Below are positions 47,322-55,787 of a stretch of DNA of 64,000 nt, piece after piece. The stretch covers positions 407,683 through 471,682 of the forward strand of contig NZ_JAGXJY010000002.1 in NCBI RefSeq assembly GCF_019091085.1, given 5' to 3'. The first letter of the stretch is position 1; every line of letters starts with the position of its first letter. This DNA comes from Mesorhizobium sp. GbtcB19. GTDB lineage: Bacteria; Pseudomonadota; Alphaproteobacteria; Rhizobiales; Rhizobiaceae. The notes below the pieces were generated by a model. The model made no database searches. It saw nothing but the letters and a program-made list of their open reading frames with translations, and was not told the origin of the DNA. Made by a program: the position numbers and the translations under genes.

Positions 47322-48506
47322 TCAGTCGAGCACCGAGACGACCGCCTTGGCGAGGTCGTCCATGCCGTCCTCCGGCAGGCCGGCCACGTTGATGCGGCTG
47401 TCGCCGACCATGTAGACGGCGTGCTCGGTGCGCAGGCGTTCGACTTGCGTCTCGGTCAGCCCAAGCCTCGAAAACATGCCGCGATGGTTGGCGACGAAAT
47501 CGAAGCGGTCGGAGTTCGACTGCCGCCGGAGCGCGTCGGCGAAGGCGACGCGCAGGCGAAGCATGCGCAGGCGCATCTCTTCGAGCTCCGTCTCCCAGTC
47601 CTTCCTGAGGCTGGCATCTTCCAGCACCATGCGCACGGCGGCCGCGCCGTGATCCGGCGGCATCGAATAGAGCGCCCGCGCGGCCGCCAGCATCTGGCTC
47701 ATCGCCACATCCGCCTGCGCGCCGTCCTTGGCCAGGATCATCGCGGCACCCACGCGGTCGCGATAGACGGCGAAATTCTTCGAGCAGCTCGAGGCGACGA
47801 CCATTTCCGGCACCCTGTCGGCCAGCAGCCGCAGACCGGCGGCGTCGGCGTCCAGGCCCTCGCCAAAGCCCTGATAGGCGATGTCGACGAAAGGCAGCAG
47901 GCCACGCTCCAAAAGCACTTCGGCGACCTTGGCCCACTGCGTGGCATCGAGGTTGGCGCCGGTCGGGTTGTGGCAGCAGCCATGCAGCAGCACGACGTCG
48001 CCGGCGTTGGCCGTCCTGAGCGCCGCCAGCATTTCGTCGAAACGCACGGCGCCCGAAGCGGCGTCGAAATAGGGATAGTCGCGAACCTGGAGACCGGCGG
48101 CGCGCATCACCGGCAGATGGTTCGGCCAGGTCGGGTCGGACAACCAGACGGTGGCTCCTGCGCGCGTGCGCTGCAGAAGCTCGGCGACTAGCCTAAGTGC
48201 GCCCGAGCCGCCCGGCGCCTGGGCTGCGCGGATGCGCGAATGGTCGGCCTTCTCGCCGAAGGCAAGCTTGATCATAGCGGCGTTGAAGCCCGTATCGCCG
48301 GCAAGGCCGAGATAGGTTTTTGTGTCCTGGCTCGCCAGTAGCCGCTTCTCGGCCTCGCGCACGGCGCGCATCACCGGCGTCCTGCCGTCGATGTCCTTGT
48401 AGACGCCGACGCCGAGGTCGACTTTGTCGGGCCTTGGGTCGTTACGGTAAAGGCCGATCAGGGCCAGGATCTTGTCGGCGGGAGCTGGCTGCAGGGTCTC
48501 GAACAT
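47322..48506 (-). CDS. Aromatic/aspartate aminotransferase (class I)
   Basis: A 394-residue PLP aminotransferase of the AspC/TyrB subgroup: KVDLGVGVYKDIDGRTPVM, APGGSGALRL, the cofactor-binding HGCCHNPTGANL, DIAYQGFGEGL and the PLP lysine in SSCSKNFAVYRDRVGA. The proteobacterial Ib family has YDSSCSKNF-like loops and a final GRINVAGL (here SRINVAGLPEDGM). Either aspartate or aromatic specificity is possible. The start at 48506 gives MFETLQPAPADKI; the 77 codons of open frame upstream lie opposite the sigma-factor gene. Confidence 0.92.
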   Translation of the reverse strand: MFETLQPAPADKILALIGLYRNDPRPDKVDLGVGVYKDIDGRTPVMRAVREAEKRLLASQDTKTYLGLAGDTGFNAAMIKLAFGEKADHSRIRAAQAPGGSGALRLVAELLQRTRAGATVWLSDPTWPNHLPVMRAAGLQVRDYPYFDAASGAVRFDEMLAALRTANAGDVVLLHGCCHNPTGANLDATQWAKVAEVLLERGLLPFVDIAYQGFGEGLDADAAGLRLLADRVPEMVVASSCSKNFAVYRDRVGAAMILAKDGAQADVAMSQMLAAARALYSMPPDHGAAAVRMVLEDASLRKDWETELEEMRLRMLRLRVAFADALRRQSNSDRFDFVANHRGMFSRLGLTETQVERLRTEHAVYMVGDSRINVAGLPEDGMDDLAKAVVSVLD

Positions 48507-48581
48507 CGATAACACTCCAATGGCGGCGGAGTGATACGCAAATCGATGCCCTCGCGCCAGCGACGCGTAAAAGAAAATGCC

Positions 48582-48622
48582 CTGCCGGGGATTAAAACCT
48601 TGCCCTGCTCCGTAAACAGGGC
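48582..48622 (+). promoter_or_regulatory. Possible ECF-type promoter upstream of the sigma-factor gene
   Basis: GGGATTAAAAC followed after 16 bp by CCGTAA lies 10-35 bp before the sigma gene, the general layout of ECF-dependent promoters, and GCCCTG / CAGGGC (48602-48622) is a perfect 6-bp inverted repeat over the -10 area. If real it would give a very short leader. Weak evidence. Confidence 0.3.
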
Positions 48623-49153
48623 ATGAAACGGTCGATGGCACGCTTCGATATTGTCGGGCAGTTGGGGTCGCTGCGGCGCTACGCGCGCTCGCTGACGCGC
48701 GACGGCGCCGACGCCGAGGATCTCGTCCATGACGCACTGGTGCGCGCCTATGAGCGGCGCGCGACCTTTCGCTCGGGCGGCAATCTGCGCGCCTGGCTGC
48801 TGGCGATCGCCCACAACATCTTCATCGACCGCATGCGCTCGCGCCGCTCCGAGGCGGCGCGCATCGAACAGGCCGGCCTTGTCGCCGACCAGAGCATGCC
48901 GGCCTCGCAGGACCACTCGGTGCGCCTGTCGCAGGTCCGGGAGGCGTTTCTTTCGCTGCCGGAGGAACAGCGCTCCGCCCTGCATCTCGTCGCCATCGAG
49001 GGGCTTTCCTACCAGCAGGCCGCCGAAGTCATCGGCGTGCCGCTCGGAACCTTGATGTCGCGCATCGGCCGCGCGCGTGCCGCGCTGCGCGAGATGGAGG
49101 AGGGCGCGCCAAAAGCCAAGCCTCATCTCAGGATCGTGGGAGAGGATCAATGA
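48623..49153 (+). CDS. ECF-type RNA polymerase sigma factor
   Basis: A 176-residue extracytoplasmic-function sigma factor. Region 2 is at about residues 10-75 (YARSLTRDGADAEDLVHDAL, FRSGGNLRAWLLAIAHNIFID) and region 4 at about 105-155 (LSLPEEQRSALHLVAIEGLSYQQAAEVIG, quoted in part, and GTLMSRIGRARAALRE). No region 3 or extra domain. It overlaps its probable anti-sigma factor gene by 4 bp. A second start at 48635 (MARFDIV) is possible. The stimulus is unknown, and nothing like NepR/PhyR is adjacent, so this is not the EcfG general stress locus. Confidence 0.92.
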   Translation: MKRSMARFDIVGQLGSLRRYARSLTRDGADAEDLVHDALVRAYERRATFRSGGNLRAWLLAIAHNIFIDRMRSRRSEAARIEQAGLVADQSMPASQDHSVRLSQVREAFLSLPEEQRSALHLVAIEGLSYQQAAEVIGVPLGTLMSRIGRARAALREMEEGAPKAKPHLRIVGEDQ

Positions 49154-49923
49154 CCGCTATTGTCGACCCCGTGACCGATGCCGACCTTGACGCCTATGTC
49201 GACGATCAGCTGGATGTCGCCCGCCGCATCGAGGTCGAGGCGCACCTCGCCGCGCGTCCGGAAACGGCGGCGCGTGTGATGTCCGACCTCAGGACGCGCG
49301 ACGAACTGCGCGTCGCGCTTGCCGGCCCTGTCGGCATGGCGCGCCCAGCCACCACCGAAGCGGCGCGGCGGCTGGAAAGGGCACTCGCCAGGGGGCGTAT
49401 GCTTGCCGTGCTGCAGCGTGCCGCTGCCGCGGCCGTACTTGTCGCGGCGGGTTGGCTGGCCAACGGCATTTTCGGGCCGATCGCGGTGACCAAGGTGGTC
49501 GCTTCGACGCAGCCGCCGGCCTATGTCGAGGATGCGGTCCGGGCGCACCGGACGACTTTGGTGCGCGAGACGATGCCGTCGCAGCGGGAAGCGCCGGGCT
49601 ACAATGCCGACGAGATCCGCTCCGCGACCGCGATCGTCATGCCCTCGCTGCCCGACGACTGGAAGATCCGCGACGTCCAAATCTACCCCTCGCAGTTCGG
49701 GCCGAGCGTCGAGGTGGCGGTCGAGACCAGGGACCTCGGCCTTGTCTCGCTGTTCGCCATCCGGCCGGGCACGTTCGATGTGGTGAAGCCGACGATCGCG
49801 CCCTCCGATGACATCTCAACTGCGTATTTCCAGATCGGCGAGGTTGCCTATGCGGTGGTCGGCCGCGGCGACGCCGGCAATCTCGACCGGGCCGCCGAAA
49901 AGCTGGCCAAAACGCTCTACTGA
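49150..49923 (+). CDS. Anti-sigma factor, single-pass membrane protein
   Basis: A 257-residue protein that probably holds the preceding ECF sigma factor at the membrane. The N-terminal anti-sigma domain (about residues 7-55: DADLDAYVDDQLDVARRIEV and EAHLAARPETAARV) lacks the H-x3-C-x2-C zinc motif. One transmembrane helix follows at about 90-112 (LQRAAAAAVLVAAGWLANGI), then a periplasmic sensor region of about 140 residues. Translationally coupled to the sigma gene. The signal cannot be inferred. Confidence 0.85.
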   Translation: MTAIVDPVTDADLDAYVDDQLDVARRIEVEAHLAARPETAARVMSDLRTRDELRVALAGPVGMARPATTEAARRLERALARGRMLAVLQRAAAAAVLVAAGWLANGIFGPIAVTKVVASTQPPAYVEDAVRAHRTTLVRETMPSQREAPGYNADEIRSATAIVMPSLPDDWKIRDVQIYPSQFGPSVEVAVETRDLGLVSLFAIRPGTFDVVKPTIAPSDDISTAYFQIGEVAYAVVGRGDAGNLDRAAEKLAKTLY

Positions 49924-49966
49924 AAACCAACTCTCTAACTGAGAATTTCCAACGAAGGAGAACCAA

Positions 49967-50683
49967 ATGAACAGCCCCAATCTGGGATACCGAATGGGCG
50001 CCGGCGCCCAGGCCGGAGCCGTCTACGACGAGGGGCTGCGCAAGCACATGCTGCGCGTCTACAATTACATGGGCCTCGGTCTCGTCGTCACCGGCCTCGT
50101 CGCCTTTTTCGTGGCTTCGACACCGGCGCTCTATGTGCCGATCTTCTCCAGCCCGCTGAAATGGGTGGTGATGCTGGCGCCGCTCGCCTTCGTCATGATC
50201 TTCTCGTTCAAGATGCAGACCATGTCGGCGTCGAGCGCGCAGGCGATGTTCTGGGCTTTCTGCGCCGTCATGGGCCTGTCGCTCGCATCGGTGTTCCTGG
50301 TCTTCACCTCGACCAGCATCGCGCGCACCTTCTTCATCGCCGCCACCATGTTCGGCGCCACCAGCCTTTACGGCTACACGACAAGGCGTGACCTGACGCA
50401 GTTCTCGTCCTTCCTGATCATGGGCCTGATCGGCGTGGTGATCGCCAGCCTGGTCAACCTGTTCCTCGGCTCGACCGCGCTGCAGTTCGCCATCTCGGTG
50501 ATCGGCATTGCCGTCTTCGTCGGCCTCACCGCCTGGGACACGCAGACCATCAAGGAGCAGTATGCCGAGAACTTCGACGCGGAATCGCAGCAGAAGCTTG
50601 CCGTCTTCGGCGCCTTCTCGCTCTATCTGAACTTCATCAACATCTTCCAGCTGCTCTTGAATTTCACCGGCGAGCGCGAATAG
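49967..50683 (+). CDS. Bax inhibitor-1/YccA family membrane protein
   Basis: A 238-residue multi-pass inner-membrane protein of the BI-1 (TMBIM) family with about seven transmembrane helices (for example YMGLGLVVTGLVAFFVAS, SLASVFLVFTSTSIARTFFI, QFAISVIGIAVFVGLTAWD). The conserved C-terminal ALSLYLNFINIFQLLL-type block (here AFSLYLNFINIFQLLLNF) and AWDTQTIKEQY are family markers. YccA relatives bind FtsH; a calcium-leak role is known for BsYetJ. AAGGAGAA precedes the ATG. Confidence 0.93.
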   Translation: MNSPNLGYRMGAGAQAGAVYDEGLRKHMLRVYNYMGLGLVVTGLVAFFVASTPALYVPIFSSPLKWVVMLAPLAFVMIFSFKMQTMSASSAQAMFWAFCAVMGLSLASVFLVFTSTSIARTFFIAATMFGATSLYGYTTRRDLTQFSSFLIMGLIGVVIASLVNLFLGSTALQFAISVIGIAVFVGLTAWDTQTIKEQYAENFDAESQQKLAVFGAFSLYLNFINIFQLLLNFTGERE

Positions 50684-50718
50684 CCGGACCGTAGCGGGCA
50701 ACACTGCTGACCTCGGCT

Positions 50719-50745
50719 GGCCGGAGGGAAACCTCCGGCCTTTTT
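50719..50745 (+). terminator. Terminator of the BI-1 family gene
   Basis: A perfect 9-bp stem GGCCGGAGG / CCTCCGGCC with a GAAA loop, followed by TTTTTGT. Confidence 0.93.
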
Positions 50746-50856
50746 GTATTGGGCTCCGCCACCAAAAAGCGTGGCAGACTGCATGACAGCCGCTCTTGAG
50801 TTCTCGCTCCGCCTTTTGCTAGCCTGTCATCCACACCGGCCAGCCGCGAGGACGTA

Positions 50857-51732
50857 ATGGAACAGCTGACGCTTCACGCTGACGGCATTTCGGCGACCAT
50901 CGTCGGGCAGGGGGCTGAACTGGTCTCGCTGCGCGACGCCGACGGCATCGAGCTTCTGTGGCAGGCAGGTCCCGCCTGGCGCCGTCACTCGCCGGTCTTG
51001 TTTCCGATCGTTGGCCGGCTGAAGGGCGATCAATTGCGGCATCGCGGCCAAAGCTACCCGATGACGCAGCATGGCTTTGCCCGCGACCGGCGTTTTACCT
51101 GGGCGGAGCACGGGCCGACCTCCTGCACATTGGTCCTGACCGATGACGCCGAAACGCGGACGCGCTACCCGTTCGCCTTTCGCCTGGCCATCGGCTACGA
51201 CCTGAAACCCCGGCAACTCGGCGTGACCTTCGAGATCACCAACACCGGCGACGAACCGCTGCCGGCCTCGGTCGGCGCGCATCCGGCGTTCAACTGGCCG
51301 CTGCTGCCGGAACTGCCCAAGGAAGCCTATCGGCTCACCTTCGCCGACGATGAGCCGGCGCCGGTCCGGCGCCTGAAGGACGGTCTGCTCCTGCCGGTCC
51401 CGCAACCGACCCCCATCGAGGGAAGGACGCTGGCGCTTTCCGAAAAACTGTTCGACGACGACGCCGTCATCCTCGACCGGCCGGCCAGCGCCAGCGTGCG
51501 CTATGCCGCAAGCCAAGGGCCGGCGATCGAGATGTCGTGGCAGGGTTTCAACGAGCTCGGCATCTGGTCCAAGCCCGGCGGCGCGCCGTTCCTGTGCATC
51601 GAGCCCTGGTATGGCATCGCCAGTCCCGTCGATTTCGACGCCGAGTTCGCCGATAAACCGGGTGTCATGCTGATCGAGCCGGGCGCCCGGCGGGTGCTGG
51701 GCTACCGGATCGGCCTCAGCCAGGAACCGTAA
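50857..51732 (+). CDS. Aldose 1-epimerase family protein
   Basis: A 291-residue galactose-mutarotase-like protein. RRHSPVLFPIVGRLK and QHGFARDRRF carry the first conserved Arg and His, VGAHPAFNWPL carries the catalytic His, and CIEPWYGIASP carries the Glu base. It belongs to the branch that includes LacX and hexose-6-phosphate epimerase-like proteins. The physiological sugar is unknown. Three bp before the next gene. Confidence 0.9.
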   Translation: MEQLTLHADGISATIVGQGAELVSLRDADGIELLWQAGPAWRRHSPVLFPIVGRLKGDQLRHRGQSYPMTQHGFARDRRFTWAEHGPTSCTLVLTDDAETRTRYPFAFRLAIGYDLKPRQLGVTFEITNTGDEPLPASVGAHPAFNWPLLPELPKEAYRLTFADDEPAPVRRLKDGLLLPVPQPTPIEGRTLALSEKLFDDDAVILDRPASASVRYAASQGPAIEMSWQGFNELGIWSKPGGAPFLCIEPWYGIASPVDFDAEFADKPGVMLIEPGARRVLGYRIGLSQEP

Positions 51733-51735
51733 GGC

Positions 51736-52146
51736 ATGGCATATGCCATCAAGGCCGAGATCAAGGACCCGCAAGCGGAGACGTTCAATTTCGCTGCCCA
51801 GAAGACCATGTATGGCGGCAAGCATATCGCCGAAGGTGATGTCGTCTTCCTCTTCGCCAGCGAGAACGAAGGCGGGCAGGGGCTTGTCGCGCGGGGCGTG
51901 GTGACATCATCTCAGTCCATCCCGAAGCGCGCCGATCTCGAACGGCAAACGCCGCGCGTCAGCATTGCCGTCCGTCGCACCGCCCGGGTGACGAAGCGGC
52001 TGGGTCGTGATGAACTCAAGCGCTTCAAGGATTGGAAGGACGGCCGGCCCGAGACCGAGCTCAACTTCAAATTCTACCGCCAGGCGACGAACAAGATCGT
52101 TGGCATCTCCGACGCGGCGGCGGCGTTTCTCGAAGGTTTCTTCTAG
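51736..52146 (+). CDS. PUA-like (EVE-type) hypothetical protein
   Basis: A 136-residue protein. The central GGKHIAEGDVVFLFASENEG and LVARGVVTSSQSIP segment resembles EVE/PUA-like beta barrels that bind modified bases in nucleic acids, followed by a basic region. The assignment is tentative. It is 3 bp downstream of the epimerase gene and so co-transcribed. Its stop codon lies inside the dispersed palindromic repeat at 52142. Confidence 0.68.
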   Translation: MAYAIKAEIKDPQAETFNFAAQKTMYGGKHIAEGDVVFLFASENEGGQGLVARGVVTSSQSIPKRADLERQTPRVSIAVRRTARVTKRLGRDELKRFKDWKDGRPETELNFKFYRQATNKIVGISDAAAAFLEGFF

Positions 52147-52247
52147 AGCAATTCCAGGAAAAGTGCGTAGCGGTTTTCCGTCCGGAATTGCGCAGAACAA
52201 AGACTTGGAGCGGTTCGCCGTTTCCGTGAAACGGTGAAACGCTCTAG
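52142..52247. repeat. Dispersed Rhizobiales intergenic palindromic element
   Basis: About 106 bp bounded by CTAGAGC (52143) and GCTCTAG (52241), with nested inverted repeats CAATTCC / GGAATTG and GGAAAA / TTTTCC, and a GTTTC / GAAAC pair near the right end. The sequence type is familiar to me as a repeat scattered between genes in Mesorhizobium and relatives. It would fold into a two-armed structure in RNA or DNA. Recognition is from memory, not from a search. Confidence 0.75.
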
Positions 52248-52318
52248 GGCCGCTTTGTCTGCCGAAAAAGAAAGCCCGGCGCGAGGCCAGGCCAATCCAG
52301 ATCGAGGCTGTCGACGGC

Positions 52319-53062
52319 TCAGTTGGAGAACTTGTAGCTCAGCCGCGCCATGACGACATCGGCCCGGGCTTTGACCTTGTATGTCTCGGGATTGGCTCCC
52401 GTCGAACCGTCGTCGAACACATTGGGGCCCGTGCTGGTCTTGGAGCCGAGATCGATATGCGTGTAGTCCACGCCGAGGCTGATCTTGTCGGTGAGGGCGT
52501 AGTCTATGCCCGCGCCGATCGCGTAGCCATTGTGCCAGTCATTCTGCTCGTAAGTGACAAGGGCTTCGTTGTCTCGTGCCTTGAAGCCGACTTCACCACC
52601 GGCATAGCCGCCCTTGGCATAGATCAGGACGCGGTCGAAGGCATAGCCGATCCGGCCGACCACCGTCGCGTAATGCTGGATTCGGCCAGTCTCGGTGTCG
52701 CTGTCCGGGAAGTATGGGCTGACGATGGTCTTTCTGATCCCCGTCGCCGTCCAAGAGGCTTCACCGCCCAGCACGAATTGGTTCCACTGATACTGGGCGC
52801 CGACATGCACGCCGCCCGCTATGTTCGTATCGCTGAAATCGAAACCCTCGGTTCCCGCGGGAACCAGATCCGTAAAGAAGCCGCCGTTCGGTTGCGTGAC
52901 GTCGGTGGCTTTTATGTCGCCATTGGCGACGCCGATATGCGCGCCCGCATAAAACGCGCTCCAGTCATAAGTCGATCCGGCAACCGGGCCAGCCATATCC
53001 GCGGCCGAAGCGGCGGTCGCGCTAAACCCAGCCAGCGCGGCAATTGCGATAAGTCTCTTCAC
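52319..53062 (-). CDS. Outer-membrane beta-barrel protein (Omp25/31-type porin family)
   Basis: A 247-residue outer-membrane protein. The signal peptide is KRLIAIAALAGFSATAASA with cleavage before ADMA. The mature part opens with YDWSAFYAGAHIGVANG, the usual first strand of this family, and strands recur at regular spacing (GGVHVGAQYQWNQFVLGGEA, ATVVGRIGYAFDRVLIYAKG, KISLGVDYTHIDLG). It ends with ARLSYKFSN. The start is GTG at 53062 because GGAGGAA lies 5-6 nt upstream; the ATG at 53080 would contain that site. AT-rich upstream DNA probably holds its promoter. Confidence 0.9.
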   Translation of the reverse strand: MKRLIAIAALAGFSATAASAADMAGPVAGSTYDWSAFYAGAHIGVANGDIKATDVTQPNGGFFTDLVPAGTEGFDFSDTNIAGGVHVGAQYQWNQFVLGGEASWTATGIRKTIVSPYFPDSDTETGRIQHYATVVGRIGYAFDRVLIYAKGGYAGGEVGFKARDNEALVTYEQNDWHNGYAIGAGIDYALTDKISLGVDYTHIDLGSKTSTGPNVFDDGSTGANPETYKVKARADVVMARLSYKFSN

Positions 53063-53256
53063 TGAATTCCTCCGATCCACCCAAATCCCATCGGGAACTT
53101 AAGCATAATCGAATATTTGAAAATAAGTGTGATGATTTAGCCGCACTGTCTAAAAAATCGCAGACTCTATGCAGGCATCAAACGAAACAGTAGGTGCTAA
53201 TATAATTGGTGCACCGGACTTGGCCGAATGATGAAAATGAGAAGTTAGCCGAGCTT

Positions 53257-54183
53257 CTAAATCTGCCGGACAATGGTGCCGATCGCGTTGACGACAAGCC
53301 GCGAAGCGGTGAGGGCGGAGAGACCGTCAATGTCGGCGGGTGGATAGAACTCGACAAGGTCGAATCCCGCGATCCTCGCTCGCTTGCCGAGGCCAGCGAT
53401 CAGATCGATTGTCTGCGTGTAAGTGAGGCCGCCGGGCGTGCGCGCCGCCACGCCCGGCATGATCGACGGATCGAGGCTGTCGCAATCGAGGGTGACGACG
53501 ACGCGCGCTCCCTCTGGAACATGCCGAAGAGCGGCGCCGACGCCGTGCGCATGAACCTCGCGTGCTGTGACGAAGCGGCTGCCATAGCGCCGCGCCGCCT
53601 CGATTTCGGCGAGGCGTGCGCTGCCGACGCTGCGCAGGCCGACCTGCACCATGCCGGCTACGTGTGGCATCTCGCTTGCCCGCCGCATCGGGCTCGAATA
53701 GCCGTGGCGTTCGCCATGCACCTTGTCGCGCCAGTCGATATGCGCGTCGATCTGCAGGATCCAGATTGGTCCGTGACCGGCAAAGCCGGCAAGGAACGGA
53801 ATGACGACGGAATCATCGCCGCCGAGCAGGATCGGCACGGCCGGCAGCGACAGAATCTCACGTGTTTTCGCCTCGATGCGGGCCCGGTTGCCGGCGTTGT
53901 CATGCATGACGGTCGAGACATCGCCGGCGTCGACGCAACAGTCGTGCTTACCGTCGAACAGTGGGCCGCCGAGATCGAAATCCCAGTGCCCGACGAGCGG
54001 GGCATCCTCCTGGCTTGCGGCCCGGATGGCGCCGGCAGCCAGGACATAGCCGCCGCTGTCCTTGCCCAGATAGGTGGTGCCGTGACCGGCGCCGAAGATC
54101 ACGGCGCGGGGCAGGCGCCCGTCGGCAAGGCGATCGGGAAAGCCGAGGAAAGCAGGCCTGGCGTTCACTTCCGTATCCTTCAT
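53257..54183 (-). CDS. speB: Agmatinase/ureohydrolase family enzyme
   Basis: A 308-residue arginase-fold hydrolase, probably acting on agmatine or a related guanidino compound. Manganese-site motifs: LLGGDDSVVIPFL, QIDAHIDWRD, and VTLDCDSLDPSIMPGVA with RTPGGLTYTQ. In the first motif the usual metal-binding His (GGDHS) is Asp. The start is at 54183 (MKDTEVNARPAFLG); 29 codons of open frame upstream are not family-like. Convergent to nothing, divergent from the LprI-like gene 99 bp away. The exact substrate is uncertain. Confidence 0.85.
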   Translation of the reverse strand: MKDTEVNARPAFLGFPDRLADGRLPRAVIFGAGHGTTYLGKDSGGYVLAAGAIRAASQEDAPLVGHWDFDLGGPLFDGKHDCCVDAGDVSTVMHDNAGNRARIEAKTREILSLPAVPILLGGDDSVVIPFLAGFAGHGPIWILQIDAHIDWRDKVHGERHGYSSPMRRASEMPHVAGMVQVGLRSVGSARLAEIEAARRYGSRFVTAREVHAHGVGAALRHVPEGARVVVTLDCDSLDPSIMPGVAARTPGGLTYTQTIDLIAGLGKRARIAGFDLVEFYPPADIDGLSALTASRLVVNAIGTIVRQI

Positions 54184-54282
54184 TGTGTTGTGTCCCACAG
54201 ATGGAACGGTTTGGGGCAGGGTAGTTGCTTCAGCGCGGAGTTTTGCGACAATTCGAGTCTCGGGCGACAAAATGGGGCTACA

Positions 54283-54846
54283 ATGATGAAAAGTATTCTG
54301 ATGTTGGCGGGCTGCGGTCTGCTCCTTACCACTCTATCGCCCGCGGCGGCCGAAGAGAAAGTCCGCGCTTCGGACAAGGCAGCACTTGCGGAATGCCTGA
54401 AATATGTCGGCGATTTTCCGGGCGACGTTCCCGGAGTGAACGATACGCCCACGCCCGCCATCCATATAGACAACGCCATCAAGCTCGCCGGACACGAGCC
54501 TGCCTCGTGCATCAACTACGTGACCGAGTTGTGCTCCTTCGAGAGCGACGACGGCCGCTCACAGCTCGGATTGATCGATTGCGCCAACCGCGAAGTCGCC
54601 GTGTGGGAGGACCGTCTCAACACGACGTATGCGGCGCTGATGGCCAAGGCCGCGCCCAAGGCACGGGACGGCTATCGCAAGATGCAGCGCAGCTGGATCG
54701 CCTACCGTGACGCGCGATGCAAGGCGGAAGCATCCGCCGAGACCGTCAACATCGATCGTCAAAGCAACATCACCGTCAGTTGCGCGCTCGACGCGACGGC
54801 CAGGCAGGCGCTGATCCTCGATGATGAGCTGTCGGATCTGCAGTGA
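54283..54846 (+). CDS. LprI/DUF1311 family periplasmic protein
   Basis: A 187-residue secreted protein. The signal peptide is KSILMLAGCGLLLTTLSPAAA (residues 3-23, cleavage after AAA). The C-terminal half has the DUF1311 (lysozyme-inhibitor LprI-like) pattern: LIDCANREVAVWEDRLNTTY, then YRKMQRSWIAYRDARCKAEA with paired cysteines. The start is at 54283, or 54286 on the next ATG. The longer open frame upstream is antisense to speB. Likely role is lysozyme resistance or another envelope task, by family only. Confidence 0.85.
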   Translation: MMKSILMLAGCGLLLTTLSPAAAEEKVRASDKAALAECLKYVGDFPGDVPGVNDTPTPAIHIDNAIKLAGHEPASCINYVTELCSFESDDGRSQLGLIDCANREVAVWEDRLNTTYAALMAKAAPKARDGYRKMQRSWIAYRDARCKAEASAETVNIDRQSNITVSCALDATARQALILDDELSDLQ

Positions 54847-54895
54847 TCGGGGCGGCGATGGACATTCGAAGGCTATATCGTTTTCCGGAGGTATG

Positions 54896-55219
54896 ATGCC
54901 AAAGTTCTCGTGGCGGGCAGGGCTCGTTTGCGGCCTGTGCGCGACGCCTGTGGCCCTGCTGCTGGCGCTCTTCTCTGCCGGTTCCGGGCATGGCGACTAT
55001 GTACTGGCGCGCGCGCTCTATCCGATACCCATGCTGACGACGCTGTTGACCGACAACACCATCACCGGCCTGTCTGTGGTGATGGCTCTGACACAGTTTC
55101 CTGCCTATGGAGCACTCGTTGCTCCAGGCGGTCGCACCAGATGGCTGGCGCTTGGCCTCGTGCATGTCGTTGCAGTCGCGGCTGCCTTCAGCGGGGTTCT
55201 CGACTATTTCGAGGCGTAG
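54896..55219 (+). CDS. Hypothetical small membrane protein
   Basis: A 107-residue protein with three hydrophobic segments (LVCGLCATPVALLLALFSA, LYPIPMLTTLLTDNTITGL followed by SVVMALTQFPAYGALVA, and WLALGLVHVVAVAAAFSGV). GGAGG ends 4 nt before the ATG at 54896; an adjacent ATG at 54893 is too close to it. It lies 49 bp after the LprI-like gene. No family recognised. Confidence 0.65.
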   Translation: MPKFSWRAGLVCGLCATPVALLLALFSAGSGHGDYVLARALYPIPMLTTLLTDNTITGLSVVMALTQFPAYGALVAPGGRTRWLALGLVHVVAVAAAFSGVLDYFEA

Positions 55220-55339
55220 TGGCAACGCGGCCGATGCTGCCATGCGATGAAGAAGACCTGACTGGAGCAGGCAGGGCAGGTCGCCTTGGGCCGGTGAGCT
55301 TGCTAGAGTGGGTGATCGTCGGAATTCGGGGAGCCCGTG

Positions 55340-55771
55340 ATGAAGCAGAGGACCATCGTCTGTCCGCTTATCGAGAATGATGGTGCCTATCTGCTTTGCA
55401 AAATGCCGAGCGACCGCGGGGTTTTTCCCGGGCAATGGGCTTTGTCCGGCGGGGGAATGGAAGCCGGCGAGAGAATCGAGGAGGCGCTTCGCCGGGAGAT
55501 CCGTGAGGAGCTTGGCGACAAGCTCGAGATCGCGCAGGTAACCCCTTGGACATTTCGCGACGATGTCCGCGTCAAGACCTACGCGGATGGATCGACCGAG
55601 GAAATCTATATGATCTACCTCATCTTCGACTGCCGCGCCGCAAACCGGGCAGTTGAGCTCAACGATGAATTCGAGGCTCATGCCTGGGTCCCGGCAGGCG
55701 AATTCGGTTCCTATGACCTGAACGCCGCGACACGGATAACTTTGGCGGCAAAGGGCCTGATCCAAGCCTGA
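55340..55771 (+). CDS. nudI: Nudix hydrolase, NudI-like nucleoside triphosphatase
   Basis: A 143-residue Nudix protein. The Nudix box is complete: [20 protein letters not shown] followed by ELG (residues about 38-60). The flanks [39 protein letters not shown] and [16 protein letters not shown] follow the E. coli NudI protein very closely as I remember it, suggesting action on pyrimidine (deoxy)nucleoside triphosphates. The start is the ATG at 55340, with a GTG three bases before it. Confidence 0.88.
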   Translation: MKQRTIVCPLIENDGAYLLCKMPSDRGVFPGQWALSGGGMEAGERIEEALRREIREELGDKLEIAQVTPWTFRDDVRVKTYADGSTEEIYMIYLIFDCRAANRAVELNDEFEAHAWVPAGEFGSYDLNAATRITLAAKGLIQA

Positions 55772-55787
55772 ACCATGGTGCCTGCGG

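Noticed and set aside
46506..48191. 561-codon plus-strand open frame across mazG and the aminotransferase
   Set aside because: Antisense to both real genes; no recognisable fold.
53206..54282. Long upstream extension of the LprI-like gene
   Set aside because: It is antisense to speB, and the signal peptide begins only at 54283, which marks the real start.
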